This document shows, one piece after another, positions 18,463 to 26,823 of a DNA stretch of 38,194 nt (position 1 is its first letter; each line of letters opens with the position of its first letter). Under the pieces are notes generated by a model. That model ran no database searches. It was given only the letters and a program-made list of their open reading frames with translations, and was not told where the DNA came from. A program made the translations under genes and the position numbers. Origin of the DNA: Thiotrichaceae bacterium (lineage in GTDB: Bacteria > Pseudomonadota > Gammaproteobacteria > Thiotrichales > Thiotrichaceae); the NCBI GenBank assembly GCA_023144895.1, contig JAGLEV010000083.1, forward strand, positions 1 through 38,194, given 5' to 3'.

Positions 18463-20547
18463 TTAATTTTTCAATTCAAACTTCGCTAATGTTAAGTGTT
18501 TATTAGCAATCCAAACGAGAAGTAAAACAGGTATACCCATGACTGAAGCAATTAAGAAAAAGTTCTCATAGCCAACCATACAATGACTCAATGCACCCAC
18601 ATCTTTAGGGCAGAAACTATCCACAATCGATCCTGAAGAACCACCAATGACTTTAGGTAGCAATGACATCAATGAGCTAAAAATAGCATATTGCACCGCT
18701 GTAAATTTTATATTCGTCAAGCTAGAGAGAAAGGCAATAAATGCCGCACTAGCAAGCCCCGCTGTAAGGTTGTCTGCAGAAATAACTAAGTACAGCATAT
18801 CAGGATCAGCGACATTCATTTTTGCCAACATCACAAATAATAAATTAGTCAATACGGTCAATACGGCACCTAAGAATAAAATCCTCATCACACCATAACG
18901 TAATGCCAATATTCCACCTAAGAAGCCACCCGCAATCGTCATGACTAAGCCAAAGGTTTTAACAATACTGGCTATTTGAACTTTGGTAAAACCAAGGTCT
19001 TGATAGAATACATTGGCAATCACACCTAAGACAATATCCGAGATACGATAAAGTCCGATAAGTGCTAACAACAAAACGGCTAAACTCACACCAAAACGAA
19101 TAAAAAAATCTCTAATCGGTGCAACATAGGTCTTATCCACCATTTCTGTATTCACCCATCGACTTTTAGTCATCATGTAACCAATACCGACTGCAATACC
19201 TAGTGCGGTCAATAAACGCAAAGTACCCACAACAAAGCTTGATAAGCTTTTATTACCCGAAAGCTCTGTCATGTAATCCTTAAAATGCCCAATAGACTCA
19301 GGAATCATACTTAAACTATTCACCACACTGGCAAAGAGTGAGGAGGTTTTATACACCTCCCAATTCATCAATAAGCTCACACCATCGGATGTGAAAAAAT
19401 ATAAAGCAATAAAGCCAAAGAGAGCTAGCTTAAACATTGCAAAGAAGCCAACATAGTCAACTGTACTGTATTCGCTTTCTACTAATGCTTCTTTAACCTG
19501 CACATCAGCAACACGATGACGAATATAGAAAGCAATATAAGTAATAACAGCAAGCAATATAGCAACCCAGTACCAATGTAAGTTACTAACGTTATAGTCA
19601 ATAAAATTATTCTGGATCATTATTGTGCCAAGCAAAAGCAGCACTAAAATAGCCCAAATAGCTAAAGCTAAATGATCAAATCGTGTTTTTGATAAGCGAT
19701 TGACTAAAACAAAACCCACGGTAAGAAATAAGACCCGAACAAACCACACAAAATTTGAATAATAAGAATTATGGGAGTCGCTCAAGACATAAGCTAACTC
19801 ATTAGCAATAAAAATCAGCATCACCACAATGAGTAAATAACCCATCGATAATTTCAAGCTCATTTGCTTAAACTTTGTCGGCTCAGGGATTACCAAGGTA
19901 GTAATAACACCAATCACCATCACTAATGCCATCGCTTGATATGCCCATAGCCATGCACCGTATTGATAATTATTCGTCGTCGAACCACCAAAGCTGGCAA
20001 GAAACAAAGCTCCTGCTCCTGCAACGATCATGCCAATTCGATAACCTGCAATATAAGTCGAGGAAGTGACGGCTTGGACTTCAGGGTTGGTCACTTCGAT
20101 TCGATAAGCATCAATAACAATATCTTGAGTCGCCGAAGAGAAACCCAGCAATAAAGTCGCTGAAGCCATAATAATCAAGGCAGAACCACCAACTGATGGA
20201 TCAATAAATGCCATCCATAAAATAGCAGTGATAATCAATAATTGTGAAATAAGCAACCAAGCTCTGCGCCTGCCCAGCATAGGCGTTAACAGGGGAATAG
20301 AAATACGATCAACTAAAGGTGCCCAAATGAATTTAAAGGAATAAGGTAAGGCGGCCCAACTAAACATGGTCACGGTCGAACGATCAACACCTGCTTCTCG
20401 CAACCATAATCCTAATGAGGAAAAAATTAATAAAATCGGTACACCCGCAGAGAAACCTAGAAATAACATTGCCATTACTCGTGGATGGAAATACTCCATA
20501 CCAATATCTCGCCATGCTTTACGAGGATTTTCACTTGTGCTAGTCAT
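18463..20547 (-). CDS. AmpG-type MFS permease (muropeptide transporter family), extended
   Basis: 694 residues. The N-terminal third matches AmpG: LFLGFSAGVPILLIFSSLG, WLREAGVDRSTV, LPYSFKFIWAPLVDR and SSATQDIVIDAYRIE. The C-terminal part has matching MFS helices with LGFTKVQIASIVKTFG and NLTAGLASAAFIAFLSSLTN. AmpG imports GlcNAc-anhMurNAc peptides for cell-wall recycling. The protein is far longer than E. coli AmpG (491) and also longer than the P. aeruginosa form (594). The extra length lies in the middle (roughly 225-420) and holds several more hydrophobic helices. GGAA precedes the ATG, and a REP-like repeat cluster lies upstream. Confidence 0.8.
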   Translation of the reverse strand: MTSTSENPRKAWRDIGMEYFHPRVMAMLFLGFSAGVPILLIFSSLGLWLREAGVDRSTVTMFSWAALPYSFKFIWAPLVDRISIPLLTPMLGRRRAWLLISQLLIITAILWMAFIDPSVGGSALIIMASATLLLGFSSATQDIVIDAYRIEVTNPEVQAVTSSTYIAGYRIGMIVAGAGALFLASFGGSTTNNYQYGAWLWAYQAMALVMVIGVITTLVIPEPTKFKQMSLKLSMGYLLIVVMLIFIANELAYVLSDSHNSYYSNFVWFVRVLFLTVGFVLVNRLSKTRFDHLALAIWAILVLLLLGTIMIQNNFIDYNVSNLHWYWVAILLAVITYIAFYIRHRVADVQVKEALVESEYSTVDYVGFFAMFKLALFGFIALYFFTSDGVSLLMNWEVYKTSSLFASVVNSLSMIPESIGHFKDYMTELSGNKSLSSFVVGTLRLLTALGIAVGIGYMMTKSRWVNTEMVDKTYVAPIRDFFIRFGVSLAVLLLALIGLYRISDIVLGVIANVFYQDLGFTKVQIASIVKTFGLVMTIAGGFLGGILALRYGVMRILFLGAVLTVLTNLLFVMLAKMNVADPDMLYLVISADNLTAGLASAAFIAFLSSLTNIKFTAVQYAIFSSLMSLLPKVIGGSSGSIVDSFCPKDVGALSHCMVGYENFFLIASVMGIPVLLLVWIANKHLTLAKFELKN

Positions 20548-20566
20548 ATTGTTTCCGCCCCTTTTA

Positions 20567-20640
20567 TGGACTGAAGTCCACCTATCTTATTTGTAGGACA
20601 GGCTTTAGTCTGTCAATGACGAACTGAAGCCCAACCTACA
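20567..20640. repeat. REP-like palindromic repeat cluster
   Basis: TGGACT-GA-AGTCCA (20567-20580) is followed by a larger inverted repeat. TGTAGG (20592-20597) pairs with CCTACA (20635-20640), and GGCTTTAGT (20601-20609) pairs with ACTGAAGCC (20622-20630, one G-T pair). The same core, GGACTGAAGCCCAA, recurs at 33257 and 33334. Short intergenic palindromes of this kind are typical of REP/BIME families mobilised by REP-associated transposases; none is encoded in the window. Confidence 0.65.
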
Positions 20641-20675
20641 GTAATTTCTATTTAACCTATATTGATCACATTAAC

Positions 20676-21539
20676 CTATTTTTCAATGGAATAATCATAA
20701 TCAATGATACACGGCGAATGATCAGAAAACCGTTCTTTTTTATATATTTCAGTGCGTTGTACTGTGTTTTTAAGTGAAGGTGTTAAAATCTGATAATCAA
20801 TCCGCCATCCTGTATTATTCGCCCAAGCCTGCCCACGGTTTGACCACCATGTATATTGGTGCTCTTCTTGCTCTAATTCTCGAAAGGCATCGATAAAGCC
20901 ATAATCATTAAAAAGCACATCAAACCAAGCTCGTTCTTCAGGTAAAAACCCTGAACGTTTCTGATTACCGCGCCAGTTTTTAATATCAGCCTTAGTGTGA
21001 GCAATATTCCAATCACCACAAATAATCACATCTCGCTTAGCATCAAGCATCTCTTCAATTAAGCACCCTTCTTCACTAGCAATATCACCCTTTAGTACTG
21101 CAATATCAACCCCCTCTAATGCAGGATGGTTTGCCATTTTACTCAGTGGCAAAAAATAATCCATACAACGGAATTTATATGCCTGGCGCTCTTCCTTCGC
21201 AGAGCCTGAAGGCATATATAATGAAATGACGCTGAGATTACCAAAACGTGCCTCAATATAACGCCCCTCAGAATCATAGCTCTCATCACCCATACCCATA
21301 ATCACTTCATCAGGCTTGTGCTTACAGTATAGAGCCACACCGCTATAGCCCTTTTTTTGGGCATCATGATAGTAGCAATGGTAACCCTTTGGCTTAAAAA
21401 TAGGATCGGTTAATTGCCATTCTTGCGCTTTGGTTTCTTGAATACAGACAACATCAGCTTGCTGTATCTCTAACCATTCAAAAAAACCCTTCCGAGATGC
21501 TGCACGGATACCATTGGTGTTCGCTGTAATAATTCGCAT
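20676..21539 (-). CDS. xthA: Exodeoxyribonuclease III
   Basis: 287 residues. AP endonuclease and 3'-5' exonuclease of base excision repair. Catalytic residues of the EEP fold are visible: Asn7 in TANTNGIR, Glu35 in CIQETKAQ, Tyr108 in SLYMPSG, Asp176/Asn178 in CGDWNIAH, Asp248 in WRIDYQ, and Asp273-His274 in SDHSP. A short insertion around 143-160 (DIAVLKGDIASEEGCL) is slightly unusual. The gene is divergent from moaA with a 301-base gap; no clear ribosome binding site. Confidence 0.93.
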   Translation of the reverse strand: MRIITANTNGIRAASRKGFFEWLEIQQADVVCIQETKAQEWQLTDPIFKPKGYHCYYHDAQKKGYSGVALYCKHKPDEVIMGMGDESYDSEGRYIEARFGNLSVISLYMPSGSAKEERQAYKFRCMDYFLPLSKMANHPALEGVDIAVLKGDIASEEGCLIEEMLDAKRDVIICGDWNIAHTKADIKNWRGNQKRSGFLPEERAWFDVLFNDYGFIDAFRELEQEEHQYTWWSNRGQAWANNTGWRIDYQILTPSLKNTVQRTEIYKKERFSDHSPCIIDYDYSIEK

Positions 21540-21635
21540 AAAAGTACATTAGTATGAGATGGGGGCTTAGTATAATGCTAAAAAGCCCCAATAAGCTAAC
21601 CTGTTGCCCTTCTGCACCACATCAAACGCAATATT

Positions 21636-21773
21636 TTAATATAGTGACATTTTATTGGCATCAGAAAGCAATTGCATCATTTGATTTTTATGTGCCTCAC
21701 GGCTACTTAAAATAGCATCATCCAGCGCATTAACAAACTCATGCTCTTTTTATCTGCTTAGCTTTCTACCCAT
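21636..21773 (-). pseudogene. Small broken reading frame between xthA and moaA
   Basis: On the - strand an ATG at 21773, preceded by a GAGG-type ribosome binding site, opens MGRKLSR and then meets a TAA at codon 8 (21752-21750). The same frame continues without stops for 38 further codons, reading KEHEFVNALDDAILSS and then MMQLLSDANKMSLY before a TAA at 21638-21636. The continuation looks like a real amphipathic C-terminus. It may be a small gene interrupted by a nonsense mutation, or a remnant of a longer one. I do not recognise a family. Chance cannot be excluded at this length. Confidence 0.3.
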
Positions 21774-21784
21774 TACCCTCACAT

Positions 21785-21820
21785 TTGCGGTTATGTTATT
21801 ATTCTATTATTCTATTATAA
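21785..21820 (+). promoter_or_regulatory. Candidate moaA promoter containing an octamer repeat
   Basis: TTGCGG (21785-21790), a 17-base spacer and TATTCT (21808-21813) form a possible sigma-70 promoter. The octamer TATTATTC is repeated at 21797-21804 and 21805-21812, and again degenerately at 21813-21820, so it runs through the spacer and -10. There is too little leader for the Moco riboswitch found upstream of E. coli moaA. Confidence 0.3.
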
Positions 21821-21840
21821 CAAAACATTGAGGCTATATT

Positions 21841-22836
21841 TTGTCACAAGGGAAAAGCACACTCACTGATAACTTTGGTCGAGAGATTAAGTATGTTCGC
21901 CTATCAGTGACAGATAAATGTAATATGCGTTGTTTCTACTGCATGCCCAAAGGTATGAAGGATTTTGAAACGCCTGAAAACTGGCTCACTTTTGATGAAA
22001 TCGAGCGGGTGATTGCGGCTTTTGCTCGTCTGGGTGTCAGTCGCGTCCGACTGACAGGGGGTGAGCCTTTAGTGCGTAAAGGTCTCCCTCAATTAATTGC
22101 TCAATTAAAAGCATTGGATGGTATTGATGACTTATCGTTGAGTACTAATGCCAGCCTATTAGGTCGTTATGCTCAGGATATCAAGGATGCTGGCATTGAT
22201 CGTATTAATGTCAGTCTGGACACACTTAAAGCCGATCAATTCGCTGAAATTACAGGCAATGGTAAACTTGAAGAAGTGCTTGAAGGCTTGCAAGCGGCTA
22301 AAAAAGCAGGGCTTGAACCCGTAAAGATTAATACTGTTGCCATGAAAGGCATTAATGATGATCAATTGACTGATCTTGTCAGTTATTGCGCTGAAATGGG
22401 CTTCACTTTACGCTTTATCGAAACAATGCCAGTAGGTAGCACAGGACGTGATGCAACCAACCATTACTTAGACTTACAAGACGTTATAAAAGACTTAAAA
22501 CAGCAGTTTGACTTAATTCCGGGCATTATGTCAGGCGGTGGCCCCGCTAAATATTATAAAGTCCGCAATACGGATCTACATATTGGTTTTATTACCCCTA
22601 TATCCCAACATTTCTGTGAAAGCTGTAACCGTGTGCGTTTATCGGTCAATGGCACATTATACCTTTGTTTGGGAGATGAAAATAAATTAGAATTACGCCC
22701 TCTATTACGTGCTGGTATTTCTGATCAAGCATTAGAGAAAGTAATTATTTCAGCAATTCAACTCAAGCCTGAGAAGCATGAATTTAATGAGAACCCTGAT
22801 CAGGTGGTACGATTTATGTCAATGACAGGTGGTTAA
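21841..22836 (+). CDS. moaA: GTP 3',8-cyclase MoaA (radical SAM)
   Basis: 331 residues. First step of molybdenum cofactor synthesis, converting GTP to 3',8-cyclo-GTP. The radical SAM cluster is C27/C31/C34 (CNMRCFYC), with GGEP at 73-76. The C-terminal cluster is C259/C262/C276 (FCESCNRVRL and YLCLGD), and the protein ends in the conserved GG tail (MTGG). The start is TTG 21841, 7 bases after GAGG (21830-21833); no in-frame ATG precedes the conserved region. First gene of moaA-moaD-moaB-moeA, supplying cofactor needed by NapA. Confidence 0.95.
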   Translation: MSQGKSTLTDNFGREIKYVRLSVTDKCNMRCFYCMPKGMKDFETPENWLTFDEIERVIAAFARLGVSRVRLTGGEPLVRKGLPQLIAQLKALDGIDDLSLSTNASLLGRYAQDIKDAGIDRINVSLDTLKADQFAEITGNGKLEEVLEGLQAAKKAGLEPVKINTVAMKGINDDQLTDLVSYCAEMGFTLRFIETMPVGSTGRDATNHYLDLQDVIKDLKQQFDLIPGIMSGGGPAKYYKVRNTDLHIGFITPISQHFCESCNRVRLSVNGTLYLCLGDENKLELRPLLRAGISDQALEKVIISAIQLKPEKHEFNENPDQVVRFMSMTGG

Positions 22837-22856
22837 CTAGTGACTATAAATAACCG

Positions 22857-23090
22857 ATGAATATTACTATTACTTATTTCTCCAGCCTACGCGAATCTTT
22901 AGGTCGTGGTGAACAAACAATAACCGTGGATCAACCTATTAGTGCACTAGATGCATGGGTGGTAGCAACTGGTGAGACAGAATTACCAGCACATTTATTA
23001 ATCGCTATTAACCACGAATATAAAGATGCTCAAACACTGATAAATGAAGGTGATGAGTTAGCTTTTTTTCCACCCGTAACAGGAGGGTAA
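22857..23090 (+). CDS. moaD: Molybdopterin synthase small subunit MoaD
   Basis: 77 residues. Ubiquitin-like sulfur carrier; the C-terminal VTGG is thiocarboxylated and donates sulfur to make molybdopterin. The N-terminal ITYFSSLRESLGRGEQTITV and the ending DELAFFPPVTGG are typical. It starts 20 bases after moaA with no good ribosome binding site and overlaps the moaB ribosome binding site (GGAGGG). The partner moaE is not in the window. Confidence 0.93.
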   Translation: MNITITYFSSLRESLGRGEQTITVDQPISALDAWVVATGETELPAHLLIAINHEYKDAQTLINEGDELAFFPPVTGG

Positions 23091-23093
23091 ATT

Positions 23094-23600
23094 ATGTCTC
23101 AAGCGATTAATATTGCTGTGTTAACAGTTTCTGATTCTCGCACAGAAGATGATGATATCTCAGGAAAAGTACTAGTTGACCGCTTACAAAAAATGGGTCA
23201 CCATCTTGTGGATAAACGTATTTGCATCGACAGTATTTATGCCATTCGTGCCATTGTTTCACAGTGGATTGCCGATGAAAATGTGCAAGCAGTAATCACT
23301 ACAGGTGGTACGGGCTTAACAGGTCGTGACATTACCCCACAAGCGATGTCTGCTCTTTATGATAAAGAAATTGAAGGCTTTGGAGAAATTTTTCGAATGC
23401 TATCCTATAAAATTATTGGCTCTTCTACGGTACAGTCACGTGCAGTTGCAGGAATGGCTAATGGCACCGTACTCTTTAGCCTGCCAGGATCACCAGGTGC
23501 TTGCAAAGATGGCTGGGATGGTATTATCCAAGAGCAATTAAATAGTGATCACATGCCCTGTAATTTAGTACAGATCATGCCTCGTTTTCTTGAAGAGTAA
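23094..23600 (+). CDS. moaB: Molybdenum cofactor biosynthesis protein MoaB
   Basis: 168 residues, MoaB/Mog family, which adenylylates molybdopterin before molybdate insertion (in E. coli Mog does this and MoaB is less clear). The MPT-binding signature TTGGTGLTGRDITPQA is at about 64-79, with AINIAVLTVSDSRT at the start and VLFSLPGSPGACKDGWD near the end. GGAGGG just upstream supports the start; only 3 bases separate it from moaD. Confidence 0.92.
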   Translation: MSQAINIAVLTVSDSRTEDDDISGKVLVDRLQKMGHHLVDKRICIDSIYAIRAIVSQWIADENVQAVITTGGTGLTGRDITPQAMSALYDKEIEGFGEIFRMLSYKIIGSSTVQSRAVAGMANGTVLFSLPGSPGACKDGWDGIIQEQLNSDHMPCNLVQIMPRFLEE

Positions 23601-23609
23601 ACTTTATTT

Positions 23610-24860
23610 ATGACATCCTCTATCAATCCAACTCACTGCTATAATGAGCAAAAACTATTAAGTACAGAACAAGCTTTGCAACAACTTCTTGATTATGCTC
23701 GTCCTGTAACAACAGTAGAAACATTGCCATTGCTTGAAGCAGAAGGTCGTGTATTAGCTCAACCCATTATCTCAACGATCAATGTGCCACCCTTAGATAA
23801 TAGTGCCATGGATGGCTATGCAATGAATAGTGATGATTTAATCAAGGCAAATGGTAAGCCTTTAGTGATTAGTCATCGTATTTGTGCAGGTGATTCTGTC
23901 AGCACACTACCCGCAGGTCAGGTAGTGCGTATTTTCACTGGCGCCCCTATTCCCAAAGGGGCAAATACCGTTATTATGCAGGAACATTGCGAAGTTATTG
24001 GTAACACAATAGGTCATTATCCCAAACAAGCAGCAAACGTTAATATTCGTCAAGCAGGGGAAGATATTACTGCTGGAACAACCTTGTTACCTATAGGGCA
24101 AGTGATTCGACCACAGGAAATGGGGCTGATTGCTTCTATTGGTTTGGCAACAGTGGAAGTCTTTCGACCGTTAAGAGTCTCTATATTTTTTACAGGTGAT
24201 GAGTTAATTGAAGCAGGTACCGAGTCACAAGTAGGCAAAATTTATAATAGTAATCGCTATACATTGAATGGCTTATTGCAACGATTGGGCTGTCAAGTTA
24301 ATGATCTTGGGATTATTGAAGATAAGCTCTCTGCTACTAAAGATGCTCTACAGCTAGCCGCTAAAAATGCTGATTTAGTCATTACCAGTGGTGGTGTCTC
24401 TGTCGGGGAGGAAGACCATGTTAAGAAGGCACTAGAAGAAATTGGCTCTTTAACTCTGTGGAAAATAAAAATGAAACCGGGTAAGCCTGTTGCTTATGGC
24501 AATATTGATGGCACACCTTTTCTTGGCTTGCCAGGGAATCCTGTCTCAACGTTTGTGACCTGCTGTCTCTTTGCTAAACCTTATATTCAGCGCTGCCAGG
24601 GACAAACGAAGCTAGCACGCAGGCATTATTCTATTCCAGCAGGATTTAACCATAGCCATAAAGGTGGTAGAGCTGAGTATATTCGTGTTCGCATGATGAC
24701 AGATGAGAAGGGTAAGCCTGTTTTAGAACGCTTCACTAATCAAGGTTCAGGGGTATTAACTTCTGCAAGCTGGGCTGATGGCTTGGCTCTAATTAAGGAA
24801 GATATACAGGTTACTCAAGGAGATTTATTGCCTTACTTTCCTATGAATGAACTGATTTAG
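23610..24860 (+). CDS. moeA: Molybdopterin molybdenumtransferase MoeA
   Basis: 416 residues. Inserts molybdate into adenylylated molybdopterin. The family blocks appear in order: VPPLDNSAMDGYA (about 60-72), FTGAPIPKGANTVIMQE (about 110-126), FFTGDELIEAGTE, TSGGVSVGEEDH, KPGKPVAYG and LGLPGNPVSTFV, followed by the C-terminal beta-barrel domain IV. It starts 9 bases after moaB. No strong ribosome binding site, so coupling to moaB is likely. The operon ends at the hairpin at 24890. Confidence 0.95.
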   Translation: MTSSINPTHCYNEQKLLSTEQALQQLLDYARPVTTVETLPLLEAEGRVLAQPIISTINVPPLDNSAMDGYAMNSDDLIKANGKPLVISHRICAGDSVSTLPAGQVVRIFTGAPIPKGANTVIMQEHCEVIGNTIGHYPKQAANVNIRQAGEDITAGTTLLPIGQVIRPQEMGLIASIGLATVEVFRPLRVSIFFTGDELIEAGTESQVGKIYNSNRYTLNGLLQRLGCQVNDLGIIEDKLSATKDALQLAAKNADLVITSGGVSVGEEDHVKKALEEIGSLTLWKIKMKPGKPVAYGNIDGTPFLGLPGNPVSTFVTCCLFAKPYIQRCQGQTKLARRHYSIPAGFNHSHKGGRAEYIRVRMMTDEKGKPVLERFTNQGSGVLTSASWADGLALIKEDIQVTQGDLLPYFPMNELI

Positions 24861-24889
24861 TAAGTAATTAGATAATAATACCCATAAAA

Positions 24890-24923
24890 AAGCCAATCAG
24901 AAAGGGGTTATTCTGACTGGCTT
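24890..24923. terminator. Bidirectional terminator between moeA and the alanine-rich lipoprotein gene
   Basis: A 13-bp stem with one mismatch (AAGCCAATCAGAA 24890-24902 with TTCTGACTGGCTT 24911-24923) and an 8-base loop. On the - strand it runs straight into a T-tract, making it an intrinsic terminator for the lipoprotein gene. It can also end the moa operon. A second hairpin, AGGTG/CACCT with TTGATT/AATCAA, lies at 24931-24956. Confidence 0.75.
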
Positions 24924-24971
24924 GTATCCTAGGTGCTTGATTAAATCAACTCACCTTTGGATAAAGGAAGC

Positions 24972-25247
24972 TTATTTAGCTTCTTCTGTAGCCGCTTCTG
25001 CACCAGCTTCTGTTGCTGTATCCGCTGCTTCTGTCGCTGCACCACCAGCTGCTTCTGTTGCTGCACCAACTGCTGCGCCTGCTGCATCCTTTGCTACTGC
25101 GCCTGCATCTCCACCTGCTTCCATTGTTGCTTTACCAGCTTCAACAGCTGCGCCACCTGCTGCTGTTGCAGTGTCTTTAGCGTCTTCACCACATGCTGTT
25201 AATGCTGTAGCGACCAATAATATTGCGAAGATTTTAGATAATTTCAT
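24972..25247 (-). CDS. Small alanine-rich lipoprotein
   Basis: 91 residues from the second ATG (25247); AAGGA lies 7 bases before it but only 1 base before the upstream ATG at 25253. The lipobox LTAC ends at Cys19, so the mature protein is a lipid-anchored peptide of about 73 residues made mostly of Ala, Glu, Gly, Thr and Asp. Near-repeats of the form AAxEAAxxA are consistent with a long acidic amphipathic helix. It resembles small abundant outer-membrane lipoproteins of the Lpp/entericidin kind in architecture, but I cannot assign a family. An inverted-strand frame here is a composition shadow. Confidence 0.75.
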   Translation of the reverse strand: MKLSKIFAILLVATALTACGEDAKDTATAAGGAAVEAGKATMEAGGDAGAVAKDAAGAAVGAATEAAGGAATEAADTATEAGAEAATEEAK

Positions 25248-25380
25248 TTCCATATCCTTATTTAATGTTAGTTAATAACGTAACAATCCAATTGCCTACC
25301 AACAAGACAGAGGTAACATCTCTTATGCTACTAAAGGGGGCTCTATCAAAGAAAGACACTCAGCAATTAAATGCTACAAA

Positions 25381-25405
25381 CAGGATTGTGGTTAAAACAA
25401 CCCTG
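25381..25405 (-). terminator. Possible terminator downstream of the bactofilin gene
   Basis: CAGGATTGT (25381-25389) pairs with ACAACCCTG (25397-25405) with one mismatch and a 7-base loop; TTTG follows on the - strand. It lies about 80 bases after the bactofilin stop codon, so the link is tentative. Confidence 0.35.
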
Positions 25406-25482
25406 CAATAGAACAGTAAGTTCCACTATGCTAAGTCTATACTAATAAATATGAAATACAAATTCTAAATAAAGGCTTATAC

Positions 25483-25845
25483 TTACAAACCATCAACAGG
25501 AACTAAAGTTCCATTCACTGTTGCACCTTGCTGCATTTCTAGGCTTCGGTAATGAACATCTCCATTAACAACAGCACCTGATAGCAAAGTTAGCTTTTCA
25601 GTTGCAAATAAATTTCCAGTTAACATACCTGAAATAATAATGCGTGGAGCGGTAATTTCACCACTCACCAAGCTACCTGTATGGAGTATCAACTGTCCAT
25701 GAGACTCCATAGAGGAAATAACATTTCCATCTAAACGCCCTTTGATATGAAGCTCTCCTGTAAAGCTTAAATCACCCTTTAGCTCTGTATCGACATCTAA
25801 AGTCGAAATATGTGTATTTCTCACTATAGCCTTACTTCTCTTCAT
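25483..25845 (-). CDS. Bactofilin (DUF583 polymer-forming cytoskeletal protein)
   Basis: 120 residues. The bactofilin beta-helix pattern is plain from about residue 16: ELKGDLSFTGELHIKGRLDG, then GSLVSGEITAPRIIISGMLTG and SGAVVNGDVHYRSLEMQQGATVNGTL, with hydrophobic-Gly repeats every 16-18 residues. The N-terminal tail (1-15) is basic. Bactofilins self-assemble without nucleotide into membrane-associated filaments that scaffold cell shape, polar or motility proteins. AAGGAAA upstream of the ATG supports the start. It lies downstream of a membrane coiled-coil gene and divergent from the GTPase operon, which may be meaningful. Confidence 0.88.
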   Translation of the reverse strand: MKRSKAIVRNTHISTLDVDTELKGDLSFTGELHIKGRLDGNVISSMESHGQLILHTGSLVSGEITAPRIIISGMLTGNLFATEKLTLLSGAVVNGDVHYRSLEMQQGATVNGTLVPVDGL

Positions 25846-25938
25846 TATTTGATTTCCTTTTATGGTGATATCCCTGCCCTAGCTTTCTATTGGCGCTATT
25901 TTAGGAAACCTATAGTTTATGTACAATAATCTAAAACA

Positions 25939-26307
25939 TTAAGAACGTTGCTGTTCAATCGTCTGCTCTAGTACTAAAATAGTATCATCACGTACCTGTA
26001 GATCATCCAGTAGTACCTTTATTTTTTCATTAAGTTCTACTTTAGAATCTTGCTGTGATAAATCATCATCAACATCAAATCGGATGAGTTTATCCTGTGA
26101 TACTTTCAAATCTCTGCGTAAAACAACATTCTCATCGAAGCAATTATCAAGACGGTGCTTAATTGCAACAAGATCAACATCGCTGACAATTTCATTAGGC
26201 GATGTTTTATTGCTCGCACGAACACGAGAAAACCACCACCCAACAAATAGTCCCAAAAATACAGCGATACTGAGGAATAAAACCATTTGTGATGCAAGAT
26301 ATAACAT
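25939..26307 (-). CDS. Hypothetical single-pass membrane protein with coiled coil
   Basis: 122 residues. One hydrophobic helix at about 5-26 (ending WWFSR) puts a long charged helical region in the cytoplasm. Residues 45-120 show heptad-like spacing (KHRLDNCFDENVVLRRDLKV, VELNEKIKVLLDDL, DTILVLEQTIEQQ) and likely form a coiled coil. I do not recognise the family; the architecture is that of small inner-membrane adaptors. It lies 93 bases upstream of the bactofilin gene on the same strand, so the pair may be cotranscribed and the protein could anchor or partner the bactofilin. That is inference. Confidence 0.6.
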   Translation of the reverse strand: MLYLASQMVLFLSIAVFLGLFVGWWFSRVRASNKTSPNEIVSDVDLVAIKHRLDNCFDENVVLRRDLKVSQDKLIRFDVDDDLSQQDSKVELNEKIKVLLDDLQVRDDTILVLEQTIEQQRS

Positions 26308-26560
26308 ATTTTAAAGCTCAATTAATTAGGAAACGCCGAAAGGCGTAATCGTTTAGAAAATAACCCTAATGAAGTACCATTCCTAACGTTATGATGAATG
26401 AGACTATCTTAGTCTAAAATTCAATAAGGGGCGTGATAAATCGATGCAATGGGTTAAAAATCCCACAACCTCAACAAGATATTAAAGACTTACAGTGACC
26501 CTGACCAAACCACTTACCTTCAACCTAAAGCCTTGCTCTTAGCCTTGCCATACAACCAGA

Positions 26561-26590
26561 TTATTAAGAAGTATCAGAGTTTCTTAATAA
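26561..26590. repeat. Perfect 10-bp inverted repeat in the divergent region
   Basis: TTATTAAGAA (26561-26570) and TTCTTAATAA (26581-26590) flank 10 bases. No gene ends nearby, so it is not an obvious terminator. It could be an operator or an RNA hairpin. Confidence 0.4.
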
Positions 26591-26793
26591 CGACAGCTTA
26601 TTAGCAATGTACAACCACTTGCTACACTTGGCTTGTGCAATTCTGTTATACTTGGTCTATCATATAACTTTGAAATACATCTGTCCCAACTTATAGAATA
26701 TTGCTATTAATTACACTGAAGTAATGGGTCGGGCTAATGATCAACCACAGAGACCAAGCGTTATATTATAGAGTGATTAAGTTAGACACTCAA

Positions 26794-26823
26794 TTGACTA
26801 CAGGCAAAGGTCTCAAATGTAAC
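26794..26823 (+). promoter_or_regulatory. Candidate promoter of the GTPase-FimV operon
   Basis: TTGACT (26794-26799), an 18-base spacer and TGTAAC (26818-26823) resemble a sigma-70 promoter with a weak -10. Transcription would start near 26830, about 26 bases before the first gene. Confidence 0.35.

Noticed and set aside
21540-21840. Molybdenum cofactor riboswitch upstream of moaA
   Set aside because: The leader from the likely promoter to the TTG start is about 20 bases, too short, and no conserved Moco-motif pairing is seen.
24922-25275. + strand frames of 117 and 81 codons opposite the alanine-rich lipoprotein
   Set aside because: Composition shadows (Ala/Ser or Cys-rich). The - strand has a ribosome binding site, lipobox and terminator.
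26456-26610. About 50 stop-free codons in the divergent region
   Set aside because: No start codon or ribosome binding site, and it overlaps a perfect inverted repeat; may be chance.
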